From assembly GCA_036389375.1 (NCBI GenBank), contig DASVQA010000232.1, positions 1-9,276 on the forward strand: a DNA stretch of 9,276 nt. Reading direction: 5' to 3'. Positions 1 to 6,280 of the stretch are shown here, piece by piece. The notes below the pieces were generated by a model. That model saw nothing but the letters and a program-made list of their open reading frames with translations, made no database searches and was not told where the DNA came from. The position numbers were made by a program, and so were the translations under genes. This stretch comes from QHXQ01 sp036389375. GTDB lineage: Bacteria > Acidobacteriota > Blastocatellia > Pyrinomonadales > Pyrinomonadaceae. Numbering within the stretch: position 1 is the stretch's first letter; every line of letters starts with the position of its first letter.

Positions 1-1492
1 TCTGCCTGAGCGTTAGCGTCAGCGTGCCGTCCTGCCGGCCCCGCCGCCGCCAAGCCCAACTCAACTCATAATGCGGATGCCCGCTCGCATAAACCCAGCG
101 CGCGAAGAACTCGCGCAGCGGTCGCCCAGATGTCTGTTCGAGCGCGGCGCGCAGGTCTTCCGTCGTGGCCGTGCCGCCCGCGTGCGTCTTGTAGTAGCGG
201 CGCAGACCGGCGAAGAAGGCGGCATCGCCCAACTGCGCGCGCAGCATGTGCAGCACCCACGCGCCCTTCTGGTAGTTGTTCTCGTTCAGCAGATCGTTCA
301 ACTTCAACGTGTCAACATCGTAGATGGGCGCGCGGCGTTTACGCTCGTAGTTCAGATAAGTGTCGGCGTGGCGGCGCATGAATTTACGAAAGTCGGTTCT
401 GCTTTCGGCCTGCTCGATGAACAGCCCGGTGCAGTAGGTGGCGAAGCCTTCGCTCAACCAGAGGTCGGCCCACGTGGCGGGCGTGACGGCGTCGCCGAAC
501 CACTGGTGCGCCGTCTCGTGCGCGACGACTTCGACGACAGCGCGGCGCACGTGGAAATAGTCGTCGAGCGGCGCATTCGGATTTGGGTCGAGCAGCGTGC
601 TGGCGTAAACAATCGCGCTCGTATTCTCCATGCCGCCGAAGCGCGTCGCGCCGACGATGTGCGCGAGTTTTTCGTAAGGATAGGGCGCGATCTTCTGGCT
701 GAAGAAGTGGAGCGCGGGCGGCGCAGCGCCGAAGCCTGCGAGCGCACGCGCCTGCTCGGACGGCGCGACGTAGTAGGCCAACGGCACGCCCGCTTGCCCG
801 TCTGCCAACAACTGCGGCGGCACGACCTCTGCGAACTCGCCGACGGCGACGATCATGCAGTAGGGCGGGACTCGCGCGCGCTCGCTGAACGTCCACGTCT
901 GTCGCCCGCCGCCCGCCGCCACCTTGTTCACTAATTGCCCGTTGGCGATGACCGTGTCGCGCGCCGGTGCGGTGACGGTGAAGTTGACGGTCGCCTTGGC
1001 GGCCGGATGATCGAGCGACGGAATCCAGTTGTGTACACGGTCGGGCCAGTTGTCGCCGGTCGCAGCCGGATGGCCGTCCTTATCGTTCGCCAGCACCAGC
1101 CCGTCCGTTGGGCGACCGTGATACGTGACGCTGAGCGTCAGACGCGTCTGCGCCTGCACGGGGCGGGGCAGCGTGACGTTGAGCCGACCGGCGCGCTGTT
1201 CGAAGCGCGCGTCTTCCGTGCCGACGCGCACGCCGTCAACCGGCAGCGTGCCGAAATCCAGATCGATGACCTGAAGCGGCGCACGTAGAACGACAAGCGT
1301 GATCCGCGTCTCCGCGCTTGTCAGCGCCGACAATTGATCGTCGAACGTCAGCGCGACATCGTAATGCACGGGTCGCCAGTTTTTGACGAGCCGCTCCTGC
1401 CGCGTCGCGTGCATTGTGCCGCAGCACAACAGGCAGAGCAGCATGAGCGCTAAGCTGCGTGTGATGTGTGTGCCTACTTTGTGGGGGAGCAT
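1..1492 (-). CDS. Secreted M1-family zinc aminopeptidase (gluzincin), C-terminus cut by window edge
   Basis: An open frame of about 497 codons runs off the left edge with no stop. M1 peptidases remove N-terminal residues from peptides using one zinc ion. Taking the ATG at 1492, a signal peptide is visible: basic start, hydrophobic SLALMLLCLLCC, likely cleavage after MHA near residue 29. An N-terminal beta domain follows (about 33-220). The catalytic domain has the substrate-binding motif GGMEN (286-290, usually GAMEN), zinc motif HETAH (325-329) followed by QWFGD, third ligand E348 in WLSEGF (the standard 18-residue spacing), and a candidate catalytic Tyr407 in ENNYQKGAW. The end has the usual FARWVYASGHP. 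An alternative ATG at 1443 would shorten the signal peptide; neither start has a clear Shine-Dalgarno. It lies 60 bp downstream of the small gene ending at 1553 and may be cotranscribed with it. The family call is secure; the substrate is unknown. Confidence 0.93.
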   Translation of the reverse strand, partial: MLPHKVGTHITRSLALMLLCLLCCGTMHATRQERLVKNWRPVHYDVALTFDDQLSALTSAETRITLVVLRAPLQVIDLDFGTLPVDGVRVGTEDARFEQRAGRLNVTLPRPVQAQTRLTLSVTYHGRPTDGLVLANDKDGHPAATGDNWPDRVHNWIPSLDHPAAKATVNFTVTAPARDTVIANGQLVNKVAAGGGRQTWTFSERARVPPYCMIVAVGEFAEVVPPQLLADGQAGVPLAYYVAPSEQARALAGFGAAPPALHFFSQKIAPYPYEKLAHIVGATRFGGMENTSAIVYASTLLDPNPNAPLDDYFHVRRAVVEVVAHETAHQWFGDAVTPATWADLWLSEGFATYCTGLFIEQAESRTDFRKFMRRHADTYLNYERKRRAPIYDVDTLKLNDLLNENNYQKGAWVLHMLRAQLGDAAFFAGLRRYYKTHAGGTATTEDLRAALEQTSGRPLREFFARWVYASGHPHYELSWAWRRRGRQDGTLTLTLRQ

Positions 1493-1552
1493 AAGCGTAT
1501 TCGGGTTGAGATGCTTCAGGGCAATTGTTTGTGTGGCTGTAGCGCCGTGCGG

Positions 1553-1906
1553 TCAGCGCAGACCGAGCAGGAGGAGCGCCGAGCGGTCGAAGACTTCGCC
1601 GCCGCGCGCGGCCCACTCACGATAAGCGGCCAGTTCTGCTTCCATGACGGGGCGATTGCCGAGTCGCGCGATCTGCGTCTTGGCGAAGGCATGTTCGGTC
1701 AGCGGCAGGTGCGCCGCGCGGACGTGCAACTCACCGGCGGCCAGCGCCTGCTCGGCCGTCTCTACGTCGGGGAAAAACTCTTCGTAGGCGAGCAAGTGCC
1801 AGACCGGCGCGGCGTCGCCGGCTTCGACCGCGAGCACGCGCAGCAAGCCGTAGCCGCTCTCAAGTTGAAAGATCAGATCGTCGCCCGGCTTGAAGGGTAA
1901 GGACAT
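1553..1906 (-). CDS. Hypothetical protein, 117 aa
   Basis: I do not recognise this protein with certainty. It is a small, soluble, acidic 117-residue protein with no signal peptide or membrane span. It opens with FKPGDDLIFQLESGYGLLRV, a pattern of a basic/Gly turn then a strand with GYGLLRVL, loosely like the opening of small beta-barrel proteins such as the Imm26-like group; that likeness is weak. The second half looks helical (AELAAYREWAARGGEVFDRS). The start is well bounded because an in-frame TGA lies two codons upstream of the ATG at 1906. Codon use matches the neighbours, and the opposite frames give only Arg-rich nonsense, which supports it as real. It lies 60 bp upstream of the aminopeptidase on the same strand and is divergent from the J-domain gene. 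No function is claimed. Confidence 0.7.
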   Translation of the reverse strand: MSLPFKPGDDLIFQLESGYGLLRVLAVEAGDAAPVWHLLAYEEFFPDVETAEQALAAGELHVRAAHLPLTEHAFAKTQIARLGNRPVMEAELAAYREWAARGGEVFDRSALLLLGLR

Positions 1907-1952
1907 GATGATTCATCCGCGCGGCAGCTTAGCACAAACGGGCGCTTGCCCA

Positions 1953-1981
1953 CTGACAAATTCGCGCGAGATTAGTAGTAT
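1953..1981 (+). promoter_or_regulatory. Candidate sigma70-type promoter for the J-domain/VOC/PilZ genes
   Basis: CTGACA at 1953-1958 matches the -35 consensus at five of six bases. After a 17-bp spacer, TAGTAT at 1976-1981 matches the -10 at four of six. It sits in the 97-bp gap between divergent genes, and transcription would start near 1988, just before the ribosome binding site. This is a pattern match only. Confidence 0.35.
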
Positions 1982-1991
1982 TAGACGCCTT

Positions 1992-1996
1992 GGAGG
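1992..1996 (+). promoter_or_regulatory. Shine-Dalgarno site deciding the J-domain start
   Basis: GGAGG lies 7 nt before the ATG at 2004. It selects that start over the in-frame upstream ATGs from 1890 on. The upstream extension would add 38 residues of unconvincing sequence ahead of the J-domain and would run back into the oppositely oriented gene. Confidence 0.8.
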
Positions 1997-2003
1997 CGAG
2001 CCG

Positions 2004-2561
2004 ATGAGTCAGGCGGGGCGCGAACCGGATCACTACGAAACGCTGGGCGTCGGGGCGGACGCACCGCGCGGCGAGATCGAGCGCCGCTACAAACGGCTTG
2101 CCGCCGAGCATCATCCCGACCGGGGCGGCGACGAAGAACGCATGAAGTCGCTCAACGAAGCCTATCGCGTCCTGCGCGACGACACACGCCGCGCCGCCTA
2201 CGATGCCACGCGTCCGCAGCCAAACGTAGCGCCCGCGTTTGTGCCCGTCGCATCGCCCGCAGCCACGGCCGACGCGCTCTGGGGGCGCATGGTGGGCGCT
2301 CTGCTCAGTATCTTCGGGGGCACGGTGTTGGTTTGCCTCGTGCGTTTCCATTACGTCATCTTCTTGTGGCCGCTGGCGCTCTTGGGCTTCGCCGTGATGG
2401 GCCTCGGCGTCTGGATGGCGCACGCGGCGCTCGCTTACGCGCGCCACGCTTACGCGCCGACGCATCTGGCCCGGCGCACCGCATGGGCGCAGGAGACGGC
2501 CTTCTGGTCTGCGGTCGTAGGCGGTCTCTACGGCCTCTACCTGTTGCTGACCACGCTCTGA
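2004..2561 (+). CDS. Membrane-anchored J-domain (DnaJ-like) protein
   Basis: This 185-aa protein has an N-terminal J-domain (about residues 9-67): DHYETLGV opening, basic helix II (RRYKRLAAEH), an intact HPD motif at 37-39 and helix III ending RRAAYDATR. J-domains stimulate the ATPase of DnaK/Hsp70 through HPD. There is no Gly/Phe region, no zinc-finger domain and no client-binding C-terminal domain, so this is not DnaJ itself. A Pro/Ala-rich linker (70-90) leads to two closely packed hydrophobic spans (about 97-114 and 117-145) and a third at the C-terminus (166-185). The J-domain is expected to face the cytoplasm and recruit an Hsp70 to the membrane. The start is chosen from GGAGG 7 nt upstream. 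It is the first gene of a three-gene unit, with the next ATG 10 nt after its stop. The partner chaperone and client are unknown. Confidence 0.88.
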   Translation: MSQAGREPDHYETLGVGADAPRGEIERRYKRLAAEHHPDRGGDEERMKSLNEAYRVLRDDTRRAAYDATRPQPNVAPAFVPVASPAATADALWGRMVGALLSIFGGTVLVCLVRFHYVIFLWPLALLGFAVMGLGVWMAHAALAYARHAYAPTHLARRTAWAQETAFWSAVVGGLYGLYLLLTTL

Positions 2562-2571
2562 GCTGACAGCT

Positions 2572-2994
2572 ATGTTGACCGGTCTCGATCTGCTGTTTCT
2601 CGAAGTCAACAACCTGCAAGACTCGGTTGATTTCTATCGGCTGCAACTCGGCTTCGAGGTCGAGCAGGTGACGCTCGCGGCTGAGCCGCCGATGGCGACG
2701 TTGCGCGGCGGCAGTCTGCGTCTGATGCTGGCCGAGCAGCCGCTCACGATGGCGCGGCGCGGGCGCGGCGTACACTTCTTCGTCGGCGTCGAGGATGTGG
2801 ACGCCTATTATGAGCAACTGCGGGCGCAGGCCGTTGAGGTTGCACCGCCGACGGACGAAGGCTGGGGCGGGCGCTTCGTCACGCTCGAAGACCCAGACCG
2901 CTACCGCTTCTTCTTCGTCACGTGGGCGCGCAGCGATGCGCGCGGCGAACACGATCACGCTCAGCGCATGATGCGCGGCAACGGCAGCACATGA
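2572..2994 (+). CDS. VOC/glyoxalase-fold protein (bleomycin-resistance/dioxygenase-like superfamily)
   Basis: This 140-aa protein has the paired beta-alpha-beta-beta-beta layout of the vicinal oxygen chelate fold. The first module contains LDLLFLEVNNLQDSVDFY then LGFEV (residues 5-30). The second contains GVHFFVGVEDVDAYYEQL (66-83) and the closing signature FVTLEDPDRYRFFF (102-115), the form usually written F-x3-DPDGY-x2-xF. Possible metal-site residues are E11, H68 and E106 (inferred by position). The family includes glyoxalase I, ring-cleaving dioxygenases and antibiotic-binding proteins, and nothing here fixes the substrate. About 20 extra polar residues (120-140) follow the domain and overlap the next gene by ATGA, suggesting translational coupling. 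No strong Shine-Dalgarno precedes the ATG, and the upstream stop is only 10 nt away, so it is probably translated by reinitiation or coupling. Confidence 0.85.
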   Translation: MLTGLDLLFLEVNNLQDSVDFYRLQLGFEVEQVTLAAEPPMATLRGGSLRLMLAEQPLTMARRGRGVHFFVGVEDVDAYYEQLRAQAVEVAPPTDEGWGGRFVTLEDPDRYRFFFVTWARSDARGEHDHAQRMMRGNGST

Positions 2995-3344
2995 ACAGGC
3001 AAAGAGAGTCCAGACGCATCAAGCTTTCGCTCTCGTGCAACTGGGGCGGCACGGAAGACTGCCCGCGCAGCGGCACGATCACGAGCCTCAGTCTGAAAGG
3101 CTGCTTCGTCCAGACTAAAGCGGCGGTCGTCGAAGGGCAGGCGCTCTACATGAACTGCTGGCTGCCTTCGCGGCGCTGGTTTCCTTTGCGCGGGCAGATC
3201 ATCTATCACCTGCCGCGCGTCGGCTTCGGACTCATGTTCACAAACCTCTCCGAGAACGACAGCGAAATGCTCAACCTGCTCATGGATTACTACGAAGGCG
3301 CGACGTGGCCCGGCGCGCAGGCCGAAGAGAATGAGGTTGATTGA
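2991..3344 (+). CDS. PilZ-domain protein (putative cyclic-di-GMP binding)
   Basis: A 117-aa, single-domain protein. PilZ domains bind cyclic-di-GMP through an RxxxR motif and a [DN]xSxxG motif. The first is seen at R5-R9 (RESRR). The second appears as SLSLKG at 32-37, with Ser in place of the usual Asp/Asn but the Ser and Gly kept. The later strands fit the fold: LRGQIIYHLPRVGFGLMFTNLS (66-87) has the typical closing GxGLxF pattern, followed by a short helix (about 90-101) and an acidic tail. The start at 2991 is chosen because its ATG overlaps the preceding TGA as ATGA; the same frame is open from 2922, but that stretch belongs to the VOC protein and does not resemble PilZ. It is the last gene of the J-domain/VOC/PilZ unit. 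Ligand binding is likely but not certain given the altered second motif. Confidence 0.85.
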   Translation: MNRQRESRRIKLSLSCNWGGTEDCPRSGTITSLSLKGCFVQTKAAVVEGQALYMNCWLPSRRWFPLRGQIIYHLPRVGFGLMFTNLSENDSEMLNLLMDYYEGATWPGAQAEENEVD

Positions 3345-3407
3345 CCCCGTAGCAGGCCCAGCCAGGCAACCCGAAACCGGGCGCGCAAAAACTCTCTTCA
3401 GCTACAC

Positions 3408-3449
3408 AAAAAATAACGACGACCGCCATGCCTGAATAGCGGTCGTCGT
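3408..3449 (-). terminator. Intrinsic terminator for the SPOR/amidase/actin-like gene cluster
   Basis: A perfect 11-bp stem pairs 3416-3426 with 3439-3449 around a 12-nt loop. Read on the minus strand, the stem is followed at once by TATTTTTT (3415-3408), the U-tract expected of a Rho-independent terminator. It lies about 137 nt past the stop of the actin-like gene. On the plus strand there is no T-tract after the stem, so it would act only weakly, if at all, for the PilZ gene. Confidence 0.75.
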
Positions 3450-3462
3450 CGGCGCAGGCGTT

Positions 3463-3492
3463 GGTAAAGGGATAAAGGAGAAACCCTTTACC
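3463..3492. repeat. 9-bp inverted repeat
   Basis: GGTAAAGGG (3463-3471) pairs perfectly with CCCTTTACC (3484-3492) across 12 nt. No T-tract follows on either strand, so it is not a classic terminator. In the minus-strand transcript it would form a 3'-UTR hairpin. Confidence 0.6.
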
Positions 3493-3526
3493 CCAGCCCT
3501 GCGATGAGAGGGCCGAGAGTGGAGGC

Positions 3527-3567
3527 CTGAGGGATGAAGGAAAGGCTATTGCTTGTTCATCCCTCAG
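3527..3567. repeat. 12-bp inverted repeat next to the actin-like stop codon
   Basis: CTGAGGGATGAA (3527-3538) pairs perfectly with TTCATCCCTCAG (3556-3567) across 17 nt. It begins about 19 nt after the stop of the minus-strand gene. It has no T-tract. Its right arm overlaps a 12-bp direct repeat. Confidence 0.6.
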
Positions 3568-3587
3568 CCCTTGCGCCCTCAGCCCTT
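3561..3587. repeat. 12-bp tandem direct repeat, 15-bp period
   Basis: CCCTCAGCCCTT occurs at 3561-3572 and again at 3576-3587. The second copy runs into the stop codon of the actin-like gene (3586-3588). Confidence 0.6.
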
Positions 3588-4638
3588 ATTTCGTCTCGGA
3601 CATGGCGGCGATGTAGCAGCCGTGTGCGGTGGCGGAGAGCGGGTCTTTCGCCATGCGCACGTCCGAAATCTCGATGGGGAACTCGCCGCCCGCGACGAGC
3701 ATCTGCTCAAACTTTTGCAGGAAGCCGGCGGGCCGCGCCGTGCCGCCCGCCAACACCACCGGCATCGGCCGGTCGATCTTCGGCAGTTGGCTCGACGCCC
3801 GGAACTCGGCGCGCAGGCTATCGATCAACGATTGCAGCACGTCCTCGTAATAGATGTGCAGGGCGCGCGACAGATCGTCCTTCGGCGGGCGCGAGAGGTC
3901 TAGGTTCTCTTCCTTCTCAAGCCGCACCTTCGTCGCATTCGCTTCGCCCAGCACTTCCGTCACGTTGCGGTCAATGTAGTCGCCCCCCTTCGGGATGCTG
4001 AACGTGATCATCGGCATGGACATGAACGAGACCGACACGTTGCACATGCCGCCGCCGAAGCTGATGCCGATGCCTGTGAAGTTCTCGTCCTGCAACTCCG
4101 AGAAGACCACCGCCTGCCCCTCGTTCAAAGGTTTCGCGTTGTAACCGAGGCTCGACAGGAAGTTCTTCAACACGGCTTGATGATAGACGAGTTTGCCATT
4201 GACGCCCTCGCCCTTGCCCGGCACGCTGAAGTAGAGCACCTCTGATTTACGCGCGCGTGGCACGAGTCGCTGCACGATGAGTTGCATGATGTGCTGGCTG
4301 TTCTGTTCCTGCGGATTGAGCAGCCCGTCGCGCATCGGCCGGCGCGCATCCACGTTCATGAAGCTCGCCAGAAAATCGGTGTCGTTGCCATAGACGTAAA
4401 TGTGTTTGCAGTTGCGCTCATAGACCATCTGCTTCTGCTTGAGCACGTTCTCGATCATGTCCGAGGCCGGCACGGCGACGAACGCGTTCAACTCGCGGCG
4501 CGCGGTCTTGCGGTCGGCCGTGTCGGCGACGACGATGCGGCTTGTGCCGATGTCCAGCCCGATTGCGCCGGACTTGAAAGTGGGCTGTTCAACCTTAGGG
4601 GCGGGCGTCTGATTCTTCTCTAGATTCCTCTCTTCCAT
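3586..4638 (-). CDS. Actin/Hsp70-superfamily (ASKHA-fold) protein, MreB/ParM-like
   Basis: A 350-aa cytoplasmic protein of a size typical for bacterial actins (MreB, ParM, MamK). Residues 1-23 form a polar tail. The phosphate-1 loop is GLDIGTS (27-33) with D29. NEGQAVVFSEL (172-182) sits where family members have the connecting helix with a conserved Glu (E173). Phosphate-2 is degenerate: SFGGGMCNV (193-201), with Ser where the family normally has Asp. GGDYIDRNV (218-226) matches the region after phosphate-2 in MreB and Hsp70. The adenosine motif is LAGGTARPAGF (296-306). It binds nucleotide by family inference; hydrolysis is less certain. AGGAGA about 5-10 nt upstream supports the ATG at 4638. 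It is the last gene of a same-strand run after the amidase and SPOR genes, which suggests a role in envelope or morphology. It is not a close match to MreB, FtsA or PilM by eye, so no gene name is given. Confidence 0.85.
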   Translation of the reverse strand: MEERNLEKNQTPAPKVEQPTFKSGAIGLDIGTSRIVVADTADRKTARRELNAFVAVPASDMIENVLKQKQMVYERNCKHIYVYGNDTDFLASFMNVDARRPMRDGLLNPQEQNSQHIMQLIVQRLVPRARKSEVLYFSVPGKGEGVNGKLVYHQAVLKNFLSSLGYNAKPLNEGQAVVFSELQDENFTGIGISFGGGMCNVSVSFMSMPMITFSIPKGGDYIDRNVTEVLGEANATKVRLEKEENLDLSRPPKDDLSRALHIYYEDVLQSLIDSLRAEFRASSQLPKIDRPMPVVLAGGTARPAGFLQKFEQMLVAGGEFPIEISDVRMAKDPLSATAHGCYIAAMSETK

Positions 4639-4742
4639 GACTTCTCCTTTTTGGTTTAGGTTGGCAGCGGGTCGTGCTTCAGGCGAACGACTCGCGCGGG
4701 TTTAGGTTTCGCGTGCTGTAGCGAGGCTACAGGGTTTAGGCG
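4639..4742. repeat. Intergenic gap with three GGTTTAGG copies and a small dyad
   Basis: The 104-bp gap between the amidase and actin-like genes contains GGTTTAGG at 4653-4660, 4699-4706 and 4733-4740. It also has a perfect 7-bp dyad CTGTAGC/GCTACAG (4716-4722 with 4726-4732, 3-nt loop). No T-tract follows the dyad on the minus strand, so it is not a typical terminator. The ribosome binding site for the actin-like gene lies at its left end. Confidence 0.55.
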
Positions 4743-6215
4743 TCAGGGCGCGGTGGTCTGCGCGGGCGCGGGCCCGGCTTCTGGTTGCAGCGGCGCGGCG
4801 GCGCGCAACTTGCGCGTGAGTTCCAACTGCTGCCGGTAGCGTTCGCGCATCTGCGGGCGCAGGTCTTCGGGTTTCAAGTCGGCGGTCGTCGCGCGTTCCT
4901 CTAAGGCCGCACGCGCGGCCTGCGCGCCGGGCCAGATCGCGCCGCCCAGTTGCGCGACGATGTCGTCGTCGTAAGTAAAGCCGAACTCGCTGATGGACGC
5001 GGGCTGAATTTGATACTTGTCCGACAGACCCATCGCGGCGAACGGGAAGTTGCGCGCCCAATCGTGGTGATAACAGACGCGCATGTTGTCTGGATTGACG
5101 GAGACGAGGCCATGCACCGTGCAATCGGCGTCGTCGATCTGATACCGGCTGCGCAGGATTTGCGTGAGCAGCCGACCGGCGACGAGTTGCGCTTCGGTCA
5201 GTTGCTCCTCGTGCGCGTCGGTCTGCGTCTCGAAGCAGACCCCGAGGAAACTCTCGTTCAGGCCGAGATAGACGCCCTGCTTATCTGCCCACACGGAGTT
5301 GCCCGCGTGGTTCGCTGCTTGCTCGTCGCGCACGATGCGATAGATTTGGCCGAAGCGGTCGATCACATAGTTGTAAGAGCGGTTGCGCTGAACGTACTGC
5401 AACAGCCCGCGCGTGTGCGCCTCGATGGACTCATTGTTGTCGGCGGTAAAAGTCACGAGATCGCTCTCGGACGTGTGATAGACGATGCCGGCCGGGTCGT
5501 GGCGTAAAGCATCCGTCGGCTGCGTGCGCGTGCTCGCGTCTGCGCGCGGCAGCACGGGATAGGCCCGCGCGTGATTGTCCGTCTCATACTCGGTCGAGAT
5601 GCGCCCGCCGTTGCTATAACGCTCGTAATTGTCTTTGCGCTCGACCAGCCAGACCTTTTCCGGTCTGTAGTCGGGCAGGTAATTCGCGGTGGTCGCAGCA
5701 TAGACGACGCCGTTGCCTGCGCCGCGCGGCTCGGTCTGATTCGTCTTGCCGTAACGTCGGGCCAAGTAGCCGTTGACGTGCTGGGCCGAAAAGACGGCTG
5801 CGGAGTAGATGCCGAACAGGCAGAGGGCGACGAATGCGAGTCCGGCCACGTGGAAGACCTGACGGGCCTGATAGAAGCCAAAGTAGAGGCGTGCGACGCG
5901 CGGCGCTTTGTGTTGCCGCAGCAGTTGCAGCCGCTCGCGTGCGCTCGCCGGCAGGTACTTATTGATCTCCTGAACGATCAGGCGATAAAGCAGGAGATCG
6001 AGCAGCCGGTTGTAATGCTTTTCATAAAGCTTTGACCGTTTGATGGCCGGATGACCTTCAAGCCAGCTTTCGAGTTTCGCCGCGCAGGTTGTTTGCAGCG
6101 CGAGCGTGTTGTTGAGGAAGCGCAGGCGCACTTCAGGGCGGTCGAAGAAGTGTGCGTAACGCTCGACGACCTTCGAGTAGCGCAGAGTATTTTCGGCGAT
6201 TGACCTTTGACTCAT
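4743..6215 (-). CDS. Membrane-anchored N-acetylmuramoyl-L-alanine amidase (Amidase_2/PGRP fold)
   Basis: A 490-aa protein. Enzymes of this fold cut the bond between muramic acid and the stem peptide of peptidoglycan. Residues 1-118 are a helical, charged, presumably cytoplasmic domain I do not recognise. One membrane span follows (about 119-144), preceded by R106, R109 and R118, so the N-terminus is predicted inside. A linker (145-240) leads to the amidase domain (about 241-395): H247 in VYHTSES (first zinc ligand), NYVIDRFGQIYRIV (282-295), NHAGNSVW (302-309), E329 in GVCFETQ, H368 in TVHG (second ligand) and D385 in HHDWARNFPF (third ligand, AmpD-like). H383 takes the place of the usual Lys/Thr two residues before the last ligand. 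The C-terminus (about 435-490) is charged then Ala/Pro-rich. The gene lies 65 bp after the SPOR gene and 104 bp before the actin-like gene. No clear Shine-Dalgarno is seen. Confidence 0.85.
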   Translation of the reverse strand: MSQRSIAENTLRYSKVVERYAHFFDRPEVRLRFLNNTLALQTTCAAKLESWLEGHPAIKRSKLYEKHYNRLLDLLLYRLIVQEINKYLPASARERLQLLRQHKAPRVARLYFGFYQARQVFHVAGLAFVALCLFGIYSAAVFSAQHVNGYLARRYGKTNQTEPRGAGNGVVYAATTANYLPDYRPEKVWLVERKDNYERYSNGGRISTEYETDNHARAYPVLPRADASTRTQPTDALRHDPAGIVYHTSESDLVTFTADNNESIEAHTRGLLQYVQRNRSYNYVIDRFGQIYRIVRDEQAANHAGNSVWADKQGVYLGLNESFLGVCFETQTDAHEEQLTEAQLVAGRLLTQILRSRYQIDDADCTVHGLVSVNPDNMRVCYHHDWARNFPFAAMGLSDKYQIQPASISEFGFTYDDDIVAQLGGAIWPGAQAARAALEERATTADLKPEDLRPQMRERYRQQLELTRKLRAAAPLQPEAGPAPAQTTAP

Positions 6216-6280
6216 AACGCTTGCGGGACTGTTGGGGCGGACAGTTAAAGGGCGCTCAAGGAATCGCCCGGTCTAATGTC

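Larger units (their letters stand above)
3345..3585. other. Convergent intergenic region with three dyads
   Basis: This 241-bp gap lies between two genes that end facing each other. It contains no convincing ORF. It holds an intrinsic terminator (3408-3449), a 9-bp dyad (3463-3471 with 3484-3492), a 12-bp dyad (3527-3538 with 3556-3567) and a short direct repeat, listed separately. Confidence 0.8.

Noticed and set aside
71..934. Long plus-strand ORF of 287 codons
   Set aside because: It is the antisense shadow of the M1 aminopeptidase. Its translation is Arg/Val-rich with no domain, while the minus strand shows HETAH, GGMEN and all other family motifs.
1929..2612. Minus-strand ORF opposite the J-domain gene
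   Set aside because: It is an Arg/His-rich low-complexity translation. The plus frame has an intact J-domain and a good ribosome binding site.
2356..2958. Minus-strand ORF spanning the end of the J-domain gene and the VOC gene
   Set aside because: It crosses two well-supported plus-strand genes and shows no domain.
4950..5507. Plus-strand ORF of 185 codons inside the amidase gene
   Set aside because: It is antisense to the conserved amidase domain. Its Val/Asp/Glu-rich translation is typical of a shadow frame.
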